The notes under the pieces were generated by a model. That model worked only from the letters and a program-made list of their open reading frames with translations, was not told the origin of the DNA and searched no databases. A stretch of 64,000 bases of DNA from JAOUEA01 sp035249905 (GTDB taxonomy: Bacteria > Actinomycetota > UBA4738 > HRBIN12), in assembly GCA_035249905.1 (NCBI GenBank), contig DATFFT010000011.1, positions 1 to 64,000 on the forward strand. The letters are read 5' to 3'. Made by a program: the position numbers and the translations under genes. Positions 16,949-26,394 of this stretch are shown piece by piece; the first letter of the stretch is position 1; each line of letters begins with the position of its first letter.

Positions 16949-16954
16949 TAGGAT
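16949..16954 (+). promoter_or_regulatory. Possible leaderless -10 box directly upstream of nuoA
   Basis: TAGGAT is followed after 6 bases by the nuoA GTG at 16961, in the 16-base gap after the reductase gene. This could give a second, leaderless transcript of the nuo operon independent of the Rex-controlled promoter. Confidence 0.4.
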
Positions 16955-16960
16955 TCGCGC

Positions 16961-17413
16961 GTGCTGACCGACTACCTGCCGATCGTGGTGATGGCGGCGC
17001 TGGCGGTCCTGTTCGGCGTCGCCTCGCTCGTCGTCTCGCGCATGTTCCGTCCGCACCGGCCGAACCCGGTGAAGCTTTCCGCGTACGAGTCGGGAAACGA
17101 CCCCGTCCGGCTGCCCCGGGGCGAGAAGTTCAGCGTCAAGTTCTACGTCGTCGCGTTGCTGTTCATCATCTTCGACATCGAGGCGATCTTCCTGTTCCCG
17201 TGGGCCGTTCGGTTCCGCCAGCTCGGCCTGTTCGGGCTCGTGGAGATGGCGTTCTTCATCGGGCTGGTGTTCGTGGCCTACGTCTACATCTGGCGGATGG
17301 GCGGGTTCGACTGGGCCGGACGCGCGGAGACCCCGCCCGAGGAACGGACCGGGCGCGCGCACCCCGACCTCGAGCCGGCCCCGCGCGAGGAGGAGACCGC
17401 CGGTGCCCGTTGA
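16961..17413 (+). CDS. nuoA: NADH-quinone oxidoreductase subunit A (set 1)
   Basis: A 150-residue membrane subunit with three helices. The loop signature YESGNDP and the second helix FIIFDIEAIFLFPWAV with the conserved Asp and Glu are intact. The C-terminal 40 residues are a charged, Pro/Glu-rich tail, longer than in most NuoA. It opens a complete 14-gene operon and overlaps nuoB by 11 bases. Confidence 0.95.
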   Translation: MLTDYLPIVVMAALAVLFGVASLVVSRMFRPHRPNPVKLSAYESGNDPVRLPRGEKFSVKFYVVALLFIIFDIEAIFLFPWAVRFRQLGLFGLVEMAFFIGLVFVAYVYIWRMGGFDWAGRAETPPEERTGRAHPDLEPAPREEETAGAR

Positions 17414-17921
17414 GCGACTCGAAGGTGTGCACCTGGGCAAGGCCCCCGAGGAGGTGGAGGAAGAAGTCAGGCGCGGTGTGCTGTTGACCACGCTCGACCG
17501 GGCCGTCGGATGGGCTCGGAAGCAGTCGATGTGGCCGGCCACGTTCGGGCTGGCGTGTTGCGCGATCGAGATGATGTCGGCCGGCGCCGGGCGGTACGAC
17601 CTTTCACGCTGGGGCATGGAGCTGTTCCGCGCGTCGCCGCGCCAGTCCGACCTGATGATCGTCGCCGGGCGGGTGAGCCAGAAGATGGCGCCGGTCCTGC
17701 GACGCGTGTACGACCAGATGCCCGAGCCTCGCTGGGTGATCTCGATGGGGGTCTGTGCGAGCGCCGGCGGCATGTTCACGAACTACTCGATCGTGCAGGG
17801 CGTCGACACGATCGTGCCCGTCGACGTGTACGTGCCCGGGTGCCCGCCGAAGCCGGAGATGCTGATGCACGGCATCCTGAAGCTGCAGGAGAAGGTCCGC
17901 ACCACGGAGCCGTTCAAGTGA
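17403..17921 (+). CDS. nuoB: NADH-quinone oxidoreductase subunit B (set 1)
   Basis: A 172-residue peripheral subunit that holds the terminal [4Fe-4S] cluster N2 next to the quinone site. The ligands are visible: the adjacent Cys pair in LACCAIEMM, Cys in SMGVCASAGG, and Cys in VPGCPPKPE. The N-terminal 30 residues are an acidic extension. The GTG start lies inside the nuoA 3' end, and the stop overlaps nuoC as GTGA. Confidence 0.96.
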   Translation: MPVERLEGVHLGKAPEEVEEEVRRGVLLTTLDRAVGWARKQSMWPATFGLACCAIEMMSAGAGRYDLSRWGMELFRASPRQSDLMIVAGRVSQKMAPVLRRVYDQMPEPRWVISMGVCASAGGMFTNYSIVQGVDTIVPVDVYVPGCPPKPEMLMHGILKLQEKVRTTEPFK

Positions 17922-18421
17922 CCCCCGCCGAGCTCGCCGAGCGCGTGCGGTCCCGGTGCCCAGACACGGTCGTGGCCCGCGGCGACGTGTCGACGATCGT
18001 CGACCGAGACGACCTGCTGGAGACGCTCGCGTGGCTCCGAGACGACGACGACCTCTCGCTCGGCTTCTGCTGCAGCGTCACGGCGACCGACTGGCCGGGA
18101 TCGGACCCGCGGCTGTGGGTGGCCTACGAGCTGCGCTCGATCGAACACCGGCACCGGCTTCGCGTGAAGGTCGGACTGGCCGAGGGCGACGCGCACGTGC
18201 CGAGCGTGTCGTCGCTGTACCCGACCGCGAACTGGCACGAGCGGGAGACGCACGACTTCTACGGCATCGTGTTCGACGGCCACCCCAACCCGCGCCCCTT
18301 GATGCTGCCCGATGGGTGGGAGGGCTTCCCCTTGCTGAAGACCGAGGAGCTGGGTGGCGTGAACACCCGTTACAAGGGAGCGTTCATCCCGCCCGTCGAC
18401 ACCCGGACGACGACGACCTGA
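17918..18421 (+). CDS. nuoC: NADH-quinone oxidoreductase subunit C (set 1)
   Basis: A 167-residue subunit of the complex I connecting module. The 30-kDa signature ANWHERETHDFYGIVFDGHP is present. The usual following GHPLRKD is altered here to GFPLLKTEELGG, and the C-terminus extends into a segment NTRYKGAFIPP. Identity is still clear from the signature and from position between nuoB and nuoD. NuoC of set 2 keeps the more canonical ending. Confidence 0.93.
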   Translation: MTPAELAERVRSRCPDTVVARGDVSTIVDRDDLLETLAWLRDDDDLSLGFCCSVTATDWPGSDPRLWVAYELRSIEHRHRLRVKVGLAEGDAHVPSVSSLYPTANWHERETHDFYGIVFDGHPNPRPLMLPDGWEGFPLLKTEELGGVNTRYKGAFIPPVDTRTTTT

Positions 18422-18432
18422 GGGGATCCGAG

Positions 18433-19743
18433 ATGGCCGACGCTCCCACCCCCTCCGCCTCCGGCCGGCAGACCGGGATCGACGCGGGTCCCGGCGAGGC
18501 GTACGTCGACGAGCGCACGGGTGAGCTCCGACAGGAGACGATGATCATCAACATGGGGCCGCAGCACCCCTCGACGCACGGGGTGCTCCGGCTGCTGTTG
18601 GAGCTCGACGGCGAGACCGTGATCGGATGCACGCCGATCATCGGGTACCTGCACACCGGCATCGAGAAGAACACCGAGTACCGCACGTGGATGCAGGGCG
18701 TGACCTACGTGACGCGGGCCGACTACCTCTCCCCGTTCTTCAACGAGCTCGGATACTGCCTCGCCGTCGAGCGGCTGCTCGGCATCGAGGCGCCTCCTCG
18801 CGCCCAGGTGATCAGGGTGCTGATGAACGAGCTGAACCGCATCTCGTCGCACCTCGTATGGCTCGCGACCGGTGGCATGGAGCTGGGCGCCGTGAGCGTG
18901 ATGCTCTACGGCTTCCGTGAACGCGAGCTGCTGCTCGACATCTTCGAGGAGGCCACCGGCCTGCGCATGAACCATGCGTACATCCGGATCGGCGGGGTGA
19001 TCATGGACCTTCCCGACGAGGGCGTCCCGCACATCGAGCGGTTCCTCGAACAGATGCCGGCGCGCATCGACGACTACGAGCGGCTGCTCGACGAGAACCC
19101 GATCTGGCTCGAGCGGAACGTCGGCGTGGGGACGCTCTCGGCCGACGATGCGCTCGCCCTCGGCGTCACGGGCCCCATGCTGCGCGCGGCCGGCGTGGCG
19201 ACCGACGTGCGCAAGGACGAGCCCTACTGCGGGTACGAGACCTACGACTTCAAGGTGCCGGTGGGAACGGGGGCCGACGCGTACACGCGCTACCGCCTGC
19301 GCATCGAGGAGATGCGCGAATCGATGAAGATCGTGCGCCAGTGCCTCGATCGGCTAGAGCCGGGCCCCGTGATGGTGCAGGACCCGAAGGTCGCATGGCC
19401 CGCGAAGCTGTCGGTGGGTCCCGACGGCATCGGCAACGACCCCGCGTACGTCCGCCACATCATGGAGGAGTCGATGGAGGCCCTGATCCATCACTTCAAG
19501 ATGGTGACCGAGGGCGTCGAGGTCCCGTCCGGCGAGGTGTACCAGGCCGTGGAGTCGCCGCGGGGAGAGCTCGGCTTCTACGTCGTCTCCGACGGCGGGC
19601 ACCGTCCCTACCGGGTGAAGATCCGCGACCCCTCGTTCGTGAACCTGCAGGCGGTCCCGGCGATGGTCGAAGGCTCGCTCGTCGCCGATACGATCGCGAC
19701 GATCGCATCGCTCGACCCCGTGATGGGCGGGGTGGACCGCTGA
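18433..19743 (+). CDS. nuoD: NADH-quinone oxidoreductase subunit D (set 1)
   Basis: A 436-residue 49-kDa-type subunit that forms most of the quinone-binding cavity with NuoB and NuoH. The INMGPQHPSTHGVLRL signature carries the quinone-site His, and TEYRTWMQGVTYVTRADYLSP carries the conserved Tyr region. It is the only NuoD in the window; set 2 has none. An N-terminal extension of about 30 residues is unlike short homologs. The TGA overlaps the nuoE ATG. Confidence 0.96.
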   Translation: MADAPTPSASGRQTGIDAGPGEAYVDERTGELRQETMIINMGPQHPSTHGVLRLLLELDGETVIGCTPIIGYLHTGIEKNTEYRTWMQGVTYVTRADYLSPFFNELGYCLAVERLLGIEAPPRAQVIRVLMNELNRISSHLVWLATGGMELGAVSVMLYGFRERELLLDIFEEATGLRMNHAYIRIGGVIMDLPDEGVPHIERFLEQMPARIDDYERLLDENPIWLERNVGVGTLSADDALALGVTGPMLRAAGVATDVRKDEPYCGYETYDFKVPVGTGADAYTRYRLRIEEMRESMKIVRQCLDRLEPGPVMVQDPKVAWPAKLSVGPDGIGNDPAYVRHIMEESMEALIHHFKMVTEGVEVPSGEVYQAVESPRGELGFYVVSDGGHRPYRVKIRDPSFVNLQAVPAMVEGSLVADTIATIASLDPVMGGVDR

Positions 19744-20330
19744 TGGCGATCTTCGAAGGCGAGCGGCTCGACGAGGCGCGAGCGATCATGGCCCGGTACC
19801 CAGACGGCCGCCGGCGGTCGGCCGTGATGCCGCTGCTCTACCTGGCGCAATCGGTCGAAGGGTCGGTCACGCGCGATGCGCTGCGCGAGATCGCCGAGCT
19901 GATCGGCGTGCGAACCGCCGAGATCGAGGCGGTCGCCACGTTCTACACGATGCTTCGCCCGCGCCCGACGGGCACCCATCTGATCGCGGTGTGCACGAAC
20001 CTGTCGTGCGCGCTGCTGGGCGGCAACGATCTGCTGGAGGCGGCCCACGAGGCGACCGGTGTCCCGGTCGGTGGGGAGATCAGCGACGACGGCGAGTTCA
20101 GCGTGCACGAGGAAGAATGCCTCGGCGTCTGCGAGCTTGCCCCGGTGATCCAGGTCAACGTCGCGAACCACGATCGCGTGACGCCCGAGCGCGTGCGCGA
20201 GATCGTCGGGTCCCTGCGCTCGGGCGACGTTCCCGAGCCGGCCAGAGGGCCGGCGGTCGAGAGCTTCAAGGCGGCGTCGCGCATCTTGGCCGGGCTCGAA
20301 CCCCTGGCCGAGGAGGGGGCGACCGCGTGA
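19743..20330 (+). CDS. nuoE: NADH-quinone oxidoreductase subunit E (set 1)
   Basis: A 195-residue thioredoxin-like subunit with [2Fe-2S] cluster N1a. The ligands are in CTNLSCALLGG (C-x4-C) and EECLGVCELAP (C-x3-C). The helical N-terminal domain with YPDGRRRSAVMPLLYLAQ is typical. It overlaps nuoD and nuoF by one and four bases, so translation is coupled. With NuoF and NuoG it forms the NADH-oxidising module. Confidence 0.96.
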   Translation: MAIFEGERLDEARAIMARYPDGRRRSAVMPLLYLAQSVEGSVTRDALREIAELIGVRTAEIEAVATFYTMLRPRPTGTHLIAVCTNLSCALLGGNDLLEAAHEATGVPVGGEISDDGEFSVHEEECLGVCELAPVIQVNVANHDRVTPERVREIVGSLRSGDVPEPARGPAVESFKAASRILAGLEPLAEEGATA

Positions 20331-21709
20331 GCGAGTCGCAGAGGGTGCTCACCGCCCACTGGCACGACCCGAGCGTGATCCCGCTCGCCGGGTACGAAGC
20401 CGCCGGAGGCTACCGGGCGCTTCGAGCGTCGCTCGGCATGAGCGCCGACGAGCTGATCCAGGTCGTGAAGGATTCGGGGCTCCGCGGACGGGGCGGGGCC
20501 GGGTTCCCCACGGGCATGAAGTGGTCGTTCGTGCCCCGGGACTCCGGCAAGCCGACCTTCGTGACCGTGAACTTCGACGAATCCGAGCCCGGCACGTGCA
20601 ACAACCGCGAGCTCGTCGAACGTGAGCCGCACGCCCTGATCGAGGGATCGGCGATCGCGGCTCGCGCGATCGACTGCCACCTCGCCTTCATCTACGTGCG
20701 TGGCGAGTACCTGTGGCAGGGCCAGGTGCTGCAACGGGCGCTGGACGAGGCCTACGCAGCCGGCTACCTGGGGCGCGGCATCATGGGCGGCGACTACGAC
20801 CTCGACGTCGTGCTCCACCGCGGCGCCGGTGCATACATCTGCGGCGAGGAGACCGCCCTGCTCTCGAGCCTCGAGGGGTTCCGCGGCCAGCCCCGTCTGC
20901 GGCCGCCCTTCCCCGCCGTCGAGGGCCTCTACGAGTCGCCGACCGTGATCAACAACGTCGAGACCCTGATGAACGTGCCGCACATCGTGAACAACGGTGC
21001 GGACTGGTTCAAGTCGATCGGAACCGAGAAGGCTCCCGGCACGAAGGTGTTCACGATCTCGGGCAAGGTCGAGCGTCCCGGCAACTACGAGCTGCCCATG
21101 GGCACGCCGATGCGCACGTTGCTCGAGGAGCACGCCGGCGGCGTGCTGGGCGGGAGGGCGCTCAAGGCCTGGACGCCTGGCGGTTCCTCGACTCCGTTCC
21201 TCACGGCCGACCACATCGATGTCGGCCTCGACTTCGAGTCCGTGATGGAGGCGGGTTCGCTGCTCGGCACCGGCGCGATCATGGTGCTCGACGAGACCGA
21301 CTGCATGGTGGAGGCCGCCCGGCGGCTCGTCGAGTTCTACGCCCATGAGTCGTGCGGCAAGTGCACGCCATGTCGTGAGGGCACCTGGTGGGCCTCCCGG
21401 GTGCTGGGGCGCATCGAGTCCGGACACGGCCACGAGGAAGACCTGCCGGTCATGGCCGACATGGGCGAGCACATCCTGTTCCGCGCGTTCTGCGCGCTCG
21501 CCGACGGCGCGGTCTCGCCGATCCAGTCGACGCTGAAGCACTTCATGGACGAGTACGACGCCCACATCCGCGAGGGGCGCTGCCCGGTGACGGGCAGGGG
21601 CCCGGGCCGCGAGCGCGGCGGCGATCATCCCGCCGAGGACGATCGTGCCGCACCTGACGTGACGTTCGCGGGGGCCGGTCCGTTCGAGATCCAGGGGGCC
21701 CCGTCGTGA
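20327..21709 (+). CDS. nuoF: NADH-quinone oxidoreductase subunit F (set 1)
   Basis: A 460-residue NADH- and FMN-binding subunit with [4Fe-4S] cluster N3. The NADH/FMN motif GRGGAGFPTGMKWSFV lies near residues 49-64, and GAGAYICGEETALLSSLEG near 166-184. The cluster ligands are in ESCGKCTPCREG plus a later Cys in AFCALADG. A charged C-terminal tail of about 40 residues goes beyond the usual end. This subunit shows that set 1 is a true NADH-using complex I. Confidence 0.97.
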   Translation: MSESQRVLTAHWHDPSVIPLAGYEAAGGYRALRASLGMSADELIQVVKDSGLRGRGGAGFPTGMKWSFVPRDSGKPTFVTVNFDESEPGTCNNRELVEREPHALIEGSAIAARAIDCHLAFIYVRGEYLWQGQVLQRALDEAYAAGYLGRGIMGGDYDLDVVLHRGAGAYICGEETALLSSLEGFRGQPRLRPPFPAVEGLYESPTVINNVETLMNVPHIVNNGADWFKSIGTEKAPGTKVFTISGKVERPGNYELPMGTPMRTLLEEHAGGVLGGRALKAWTPGGSSTPFLTADHIDVGLDFESVMEAGSLLGTGAIMVLDETDCMVEAARRLVEFYAHESCGKCTPCREGTWWASRVLGRIESGHGHEEDLPVMADMGEHILFRAFCALADGAVSPIQSTLKHFMDEYDAHIREGRCPVTGRGPGRERGGDHPAEDDRAAPDVTFAGAGPFEIQGAPS

Positions 21710-24117
21710 GCCGGCCGGAGCAGCTCGTGAGCCTGACGATCGACGGCAAGCAGGTCGCCGTGCCGGCCGGCACGCTGCTCATCCGTGCCGCCGAGCAGGT
21801 CGGGGTGGAGATCCCTCGCTTCTGCGACCACCCCTTGCTCGAGCCGGTCGGGGCCTGCCGGCAGTGCTACGTCGAGATCGAAGGCCAGCGGAAGCTGTTC
21901 ACGTCGTGCACCACGACCGCGACCGAGGGCATGGTCGTCAAGACCCAGAACACGAGCGACGTGGCCCACGAGGCACAGGTCGCGAACCTCGAGTTCCTGC
22001 TCTTGAACCATCCGCTCGACTGCCCCATCTGCGACCGCGGTGGGGAGTGCCCGCTCCAGGATCAGGCCCTGGCGTTCGGGCCGGGGGAGAGCCGATACCG
22101 CGAGGCCAAGCGGGTCTTTCCCAAGCCGATCCCGCTCTCTCCGCTCGTGAACCTCGATCGCGAACGGTGCGTGCTCTGCGCGCGGTGCACGAGGTTCTGC
22201 GACGAGATCTCGGGCGACCGGTTCATCGAGATGTTCGCTCGTGGGGCGGCCCAGCAGGTCAGGATCTCTGCCGGTGAGGACTTCCGGTCGCCGTTCAGCG
22301 GGAACACGGTGCAGATCTGTCCCGTCGGTGCGCTGACCTCGACGCCGTACCGGTTCGTCGCCCGGCCGTTCGATCTCTCGACGGTCGACACGGTGTGCCC
22401 GCATTGCAGCGCCGGCTGCAACATGAAGCTCGACATGCGCGGGGGTGAGGTCGTGCGTCAGCTCGCTCGCGACAACTACGACGTGAACGACGCGTGGCTC
22501 TGCGACAAGGGGCGGTCGGCGTTCCGGTTCCCCGACGCTCCCGGTCGCATCGCGACGCCGCTGATCCGCGAGCGCGGGCTCGAGCCCGCCTCGTTCGGCG
22601 AGGTGCTGACCCGCGTCGCCGGGTGGACCGACGGCGCGCGCGTCGCGATCCTGACCGGCGGCCGCCTGATGGACGAGGACTACTACGCGCTGTCGAAGCT
22701 CGCGCGCACCGTGTTCCGAACCAACGACCTCGATCATCGCCGGGCCGGCGACACCGGGGCGACCGCCGCGGAACGGCACGCCGCGGCGAAGCCGATGTCG
22801 CTGACCTACGACGACGTCGAGGCCGCGTCCGCGATCGTCGTGGTGGGTCTCGACGCCGAGCAGGAGGTGCCGATCCTGCACCTGCGGTTGCGGAAGGCCG
22901 CCCGGCGCGGAGCCCGGATCTGGGTGGTGCACCCGCGGCGCACGCGCCTGCACGACGTGGCCACGCACGTGCTCTGCGCTCCGGAGGACGAGGCGCGGCT
23001 GCTCGCGGGGGGAGCCGACGACACGCTCGACGAGGCGCTGGCCGCGGTCCGCGAAGCGGGCGCAGGCGCCGTCGTGCTCGCGGGGGAGCGACACGGTGCC
23101 GCCGATGTCGCGAAGCGGGCCGCCGAAGCCACCGGTGCCCGGTTCCAGTACGTCACGCGTCGGGCGAACGACCGGGGCGCGTTGCTCGCCGGCGTGCACC
23201 CGTCGCTGCTGCCCGGCGGCCGCGGGCTCGATGAGGTCGACGACGTCGAGGCAGCGTGGGGCCCGCTGATGAACCGGGAGCCGGGAAGGGACACGATGGG
23301 CATCCTGCGAGCGTGCGCCGACCGCGAGGTCGACGTCGTGTTCCTGGTCGGCGTCGACCCGCTCCGTGACGTGCCCGACGCCGAGCTCGTGCGTCGGGCC
23401 CTGGACAACGTGCCGGTCAAGATCGTGCAGTCGCTCGAGCTCGGCTCGCTGGAGCCCTTCGCCGACGCGTTCCTGCCGGCGAGCGCGTTCCTCGAGAAGG
23501 ACGGGCACGTCTCGACCTGGGAGGGCCGGGGCCAGCGACTGCGCGCGATCCGCGGGCGCGACGGCATCAGCCTGGCCGACTGGGAGATCTTCGCGAGCAT
23601 GGCGCTCGCGTGCGGAGGAGATCTCGGGTTCGAGACGCTCGACCAGCTGCACGACGAGATGGGACGGCTCATGGCGGCGCGCGAGGACGGCAGGAGCGAG
23701 CTCGGCGCCGTCGCAGCCCCGGCCGAGGTCGAACCTGGCGACGGGCTCGCGCTCTTCACCTACCCGCTGCTGGTCGACGAGGGCCGCCTGTCCGAGGAAG
23801 CCGACGAGCTGAAGGCCGCACTCGGACAGGCGCCCTTCGTGGAGCTGCATCCGACCGACGCCGCCGCGGCCGGCATCGTCGACGGGGGCCGCGCGATGGT
23901 GCGAACCGATGCCGGAGCCGCCGAGCTGCCTGCGCGGGTGACCGAACACATCGCCGCCGGCGCCGCGTTCGTGCCGTTCAACCAGCCGGGCCTGGCCGCG
24001 AACACGTTGTTCTCCGGACGCATGGTCACCCGCGCCCGCATCACGCCCGCCGAGAGCGACCCCGCGCGCCCGGAGGGCGCCGAGGCGGTCGGCGCGGCCA
24101 TCGGGGGCGAGGCCTGA
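21706..24117 (+). CDS. nuoG: NADH-quinone oxidoreductase subunit G (set 1)
   Basis: An 803-residue iron-sulfur subunit. Order of domains: an N-terminal [2Fe-2S] ferredoxin domain with GACRQCYVEIEG, the His/Cys cluster in HPLDCPICDRGGECPLQD, a 4Fe site with CVLCARCTRFCDE, and a molybdopterin-oxidoreductase-like domain starting with CPHCSAGCNMKL and WLCDKGR. The last four cysteines match the extra N7 cluster of bacterial enzymes. The C-terminal domain resembles formate dehydrogenases but lacks a molybdenum function in complex I. It overlaps nuoF by four bases and nuoH by one. Confidence 0.95.
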   Translation: MSRPEQLVSLTIDGKQVAVPAGTLLIRAAEQVGVEIPRFCDHPLLEPVGACRQCYVEIEGQRKLFTSCTTTATEGMVVKTQNTSDVAHEAQVANLEFLLLNHPLDCPICDRGGECPLQDQALAFGPGESRYREAKRVFPKPIPLSPLVNLDRERCVLCARCTRFCDEISGDRFIEMFARGAAQQVRISAGEDFRSPFSGNTVQICPVGALTSTPYRFVARPFDLSTVDTVCPHCSAGCNMKLDMRGGEVVRQLARDNYDVNDAWLCDKGRSAFRFPDAPGRIATPLIRERGLEPASFGEVLTRVAGWTDGARVAILTGGRLMDEDYYALSKLARTVFRTNDLDHRRAGDTGATAAERHAAAKPMSLTYDDVEAASAIVVVGLDAEQEVPILHLRLRKAARRGARIWVVHPRRTRLHDVATHVLCAPEDEARLLAGGADDTLDEALAAVREAGAGAVVLAGERHGAADVAKRAAEATGARFQYVTRRANDRGALLAGVHPSLLPGGRGLDEVDDVEAAWGPLMNREPGRDTMGILRACADREVDVVFLVGVDPLRDVPDAELVRRALDNVPVKIVQSLELGSLEPFADAFLPASAFLEKDGHVSTWEGRGQRLRAIRGRDGISLADWEIFASMALACGGDLGFETLDQLHDEMGRLMAAREDGRSELGAVAAPAEVEPGDGLALFTYPLLVDEGRLSEEADELKAALGQAPFVELHPTDAAAAGIVDGGRAMVRTDAGAAELPARVTEHIAAGAAFVPFNQPGLAANTLFSGRMVTRARITPAESDPARPEGAEAVGAAIGGEA

Positions 24118-25247
24118 TGGACTGGATCGACTGGGCGATCCTCGTGGTCAAGGTCGTGATCGTGTTCTTGGGGCTGCTGATCGCGGTGATGCTCTACATC
24201 TGGATGGAGCGCAAGGTGATCGCCGACATGCAGACCCGCGTCGGTCCGATGCGGGCCGGCCCTCGCGGTGTGCTGATCACCCTCGCCGATGGGATCAAAC
24301 TGTTCTTCAAGGAAGGCATCACGCCGACCGCCGTGGATCGCCCCGTCTACGCGGTCGCCCCGATCCTCGCGATGTTCCCCGGGTTCCTCGCGTTCTGCGT
24401 GATCCCGTTCGGCACCCAGGTCACGTTGTTCGGCCGGGAGATCTCGTTCCAGCTCGCCGACCTGAACATCGGCATCCTCTGGATCCTCGCGATGTCGTCG
24501 CTCTCCGTCTACGGGGTGGTCCTCGCGGGATGGTCGAGCGGCTCGAACTACCCCCTACTCGGGGCGGTGCGGTCGAGCGCGCAGATGGTCTCCTACGAGG
24601 TGGGCGTGGGCCTCGCGCTCATCGCCGTGCTGATGTACAGCGGATCGCTGCAGCTGAGCGAGCTGGTCGCCTCGCAGGACACGGTCTGGAACGTGATCCC
24701 GCAGTTCCCGGCGTTCCTCGTCTTCATGATCGGCGCGCTCGCCGAGACGAACCGTCCGCCGTTCGATCTCGCCGAGGCGGAGTCCGAGCTCGTCGCCGGA
24801 TTCCACACCGAGTACTCGGGCATCAAGTTCGCGATGTTCTACCTCGGCGAATACGTCAATACGGTCACGGTCGCGGCCGTGGGGGTGACGCTGTTCCTCG
24901 GCGGCTGGCGCGGATGGTGGCCGTTCGACGGCGCCGTGGCCTGGGTGGGCCCGCTGCTGTGGTTCCTGCTCAAGGTCACCGCGGTGATCTACGTGATGAT
25001 CCTCGTCCGGGCGACGTTGCCGCGCATCCGGTACGACCGGCTCATGGACTTCGGCTGGAAGGTGCTGGTCCCCTTCGGGCTCATCTGGATCATGATCACC
25101 GGCGTCGTCGTGGTCCTGCCGCAGGAGTACGGGAACCGCGGGCGGTTCATCGCCGCCGCGGTCATCGTGGGGGTGGCCGCCCTCGGCACCCTGGTGGCGC
25201 CGTTGTTCGCGCGCGGGCCGTCGCCCGAGGAGGAGGTGCCCGCGTGA
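24117..25247 (+). CDS. nuoH: NADH-quinone oxidoreductase subunit H (set 1)
   Basis: A 376-residue membrane subunit with about eight helices that forms the membrane side of the quinone tunnel. The canonical acidic loop is ETNRPPFDLAEAESELVAG followed by HTEYSGIKFAMFYLGEY. The N-terminal MERKVIADMQTRVGPMRAGP is typical. The ATG overlaps the nuoG TGA, and the gene overlaps nuoI by four bases. It serves as a reference for the altered loop in set 2 NuoH. Confidence 0.96.
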   Translation: MDWIDWAILVVKVVIVFLGLLIAVMLYIWMERKVIADMQTRVGPMRAGPRGVLITLADGIKLFFKEGITPTAVDRPVYAVAPILAMFPGFLAFCVIPFGTQVTLFGREISFQLADLNIGILWILAMSSLSVYGVVLAGWSSGSNYPLLGAVRSSAQMVSYEVGVGLALIAVLMYSGSLQLSELVASQDTVWNVIPQFPAFLVFMIGALAETNRPPFDLAEAESELVAGFHTEYSGIKFAMFYLGEYVNTVTVAAVGVTLFLGGWRGWWPFDGAVAWVGPLLWFLLKVTAVIYVMILVRATLPRIRYDRLMDFGWKVLVPFGLIWIMITGVVVVLPQEYGNRGRFIAAAVIVGVAALGTLVAPLFARGPSPEEEVPA

Positions 25248-25768
25248 GCGAGCCGCGAGATCCCGAGACGCGGATCGAGCCCGAACCCGGCGAGCAGGGC
25301 GCGTGGGAGTCGGCCGTCGCGATCGGGAAGGGCTTGGCAACGGTCTTCAAGCAGACGTTCCGGCCCGACGACACCGAGCGGTACCCGAAGGAGATCGCGC
25401 CGATCCCGGAGCGTTCGCACAGCGGCCGGCATCGGCTGAACAAGCACGAGGACGGCCTCGAGAAGTGCATCGGATGCGAGCTGTGCGCGTTCGCGTGCCC
25501 GGCCGACGCGATCTGGGTCGAGGGCGCCGACAACGACCCCGAACACCCGACCAGCCCGGGGGAGCGCTACGCGAAGGACTACCAGATCAACTACCTGCGC
25601 TGCATCATGTGCGGCCTGTGCGTCGAGGCGTGCCCGACCCGCGCGCTCACGCTCACCGACTACTTCGAGCTGGCCTTCACGAGCCGGGAAGAGGCGATCT
25701 GGACGAAGGAGCAGCTGCTCGAGCCGCCGCCGCCGCTCGGCACCGATCCCGCCGACCGGGAGGGGTAG
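25244..25768 (+). CDS. nuoI: NADH-quinone oxidoreductase subunit I (set 1)
   Basis: A 174-residue ferredoxin-like subunit with clusters N6a and N6b. Two CxxCxxCxxxCP motifs are seen: CIGCELCAFACP near residues 75-86 and CIMCGLCVEACP near 119-130. The amphipathic N-terminal helix (GLATVFKQTFRPDD) docks on the membrane arm. It is five bases upstream of nuoJ. Confidence 0.96.
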   Translation: MSEPRDPETRIEPEPGEQGAWESAVAIGKGLATVFKQTFRPDDTERYPKEIAPIPERSHSGRHRLNKHEDGLEKCIGCELCAFACPADAIWVEGADNDPEHPTSPGERYAKDYQINYLRCIMCGLCVEACPTRALTLTDYFELAFTSREEAIWTKEQLLEPPPPLGTDPADREG

Positions 25769-25773
25769 CTCGC

Positions 25774-26394
25774 GTGCCGTTGGACAACGTCGTCTTCTGG
25801 GTCTTCGCACCGCTGTCGATCGCGACGGCCATCGGCATGATGGTGGTTCGCAACGCCGTGCACGCCGCACTGTTCCTGGTCGTGAACTTCTTCACGATCG
25901 CGGTGATGTACCTGCTGCTCGACGCGCCCTTCCTGTTCGCGGTGCAGATCGTCGTCTACGCCGGCGCGATCATGGTGCTGTTCTTGTTCGTGATCATGCT
26001 CCTGGGCGTCGATCGTGGGGACCCGCTGGGCGAGCGCCTGTTCGGTCAGCGCACGACCGCGGTGATCCTGGCCGTCGCGATCGTGGCCGAGGCGGCCACG
26101 GCCATCCGGGCCGGGGTCGGATTCGCGACGAGGGCGCCCGAGGGCTTCGAGGCGGCCAACCCGGGCGGGAATCCTTCGGCGCTGGCCGACGTGCTCTTCC
26201 GTGACTACTTCTTCCCCTTCGAGGTGACGTCGATCCTGTTGATCGTCGCCGCCGTCGCCGCGATGGTCTTGGCGCTCCGCCGTTCGAGATCGGTCACCCA
26301 GCGCGAGATCGAGGAACACGAGGGCGACGACCTCGAGGCCTACGCCATGGCGCCGCCGGGGGCGCCGCAGTCGATGCGGGAGGGAACCCGGTGA
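25774..26394 (+). CDS. nuoJ: NADH-quinone oxidoreductase subunit J (set 1)
   Basis: A 206-residue membrane subunit with five helices. The conserved third helix VQIVVYAGAIMVLFLFVIML contains the pi-bulge region around YAGAI important for coupling. The C-terminal tail is hydrophilic and acidic, longer than in set 2 NuoJ (167 residues). It overlaps nuoK by four bases. Confidence 0.95.
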   Translation: MPLDNVVFWVFAPLSIATAIGMMVVRNAVHAALFLVVNFFTIAVMYLLLDAPFLFAVQIVVYAGAIMVLFLFVIMLLGVDRGDPLGERLFGQRTTAVILAVAIVAEAATAIRAGVGFATRAPEGFEAANPGGNPSALADVLFRDYFFPFEVTSILLIVAAVAAMVLALRRSRSVTQREIEEHEGDDLEAYAMAPPGAPQSMREGTR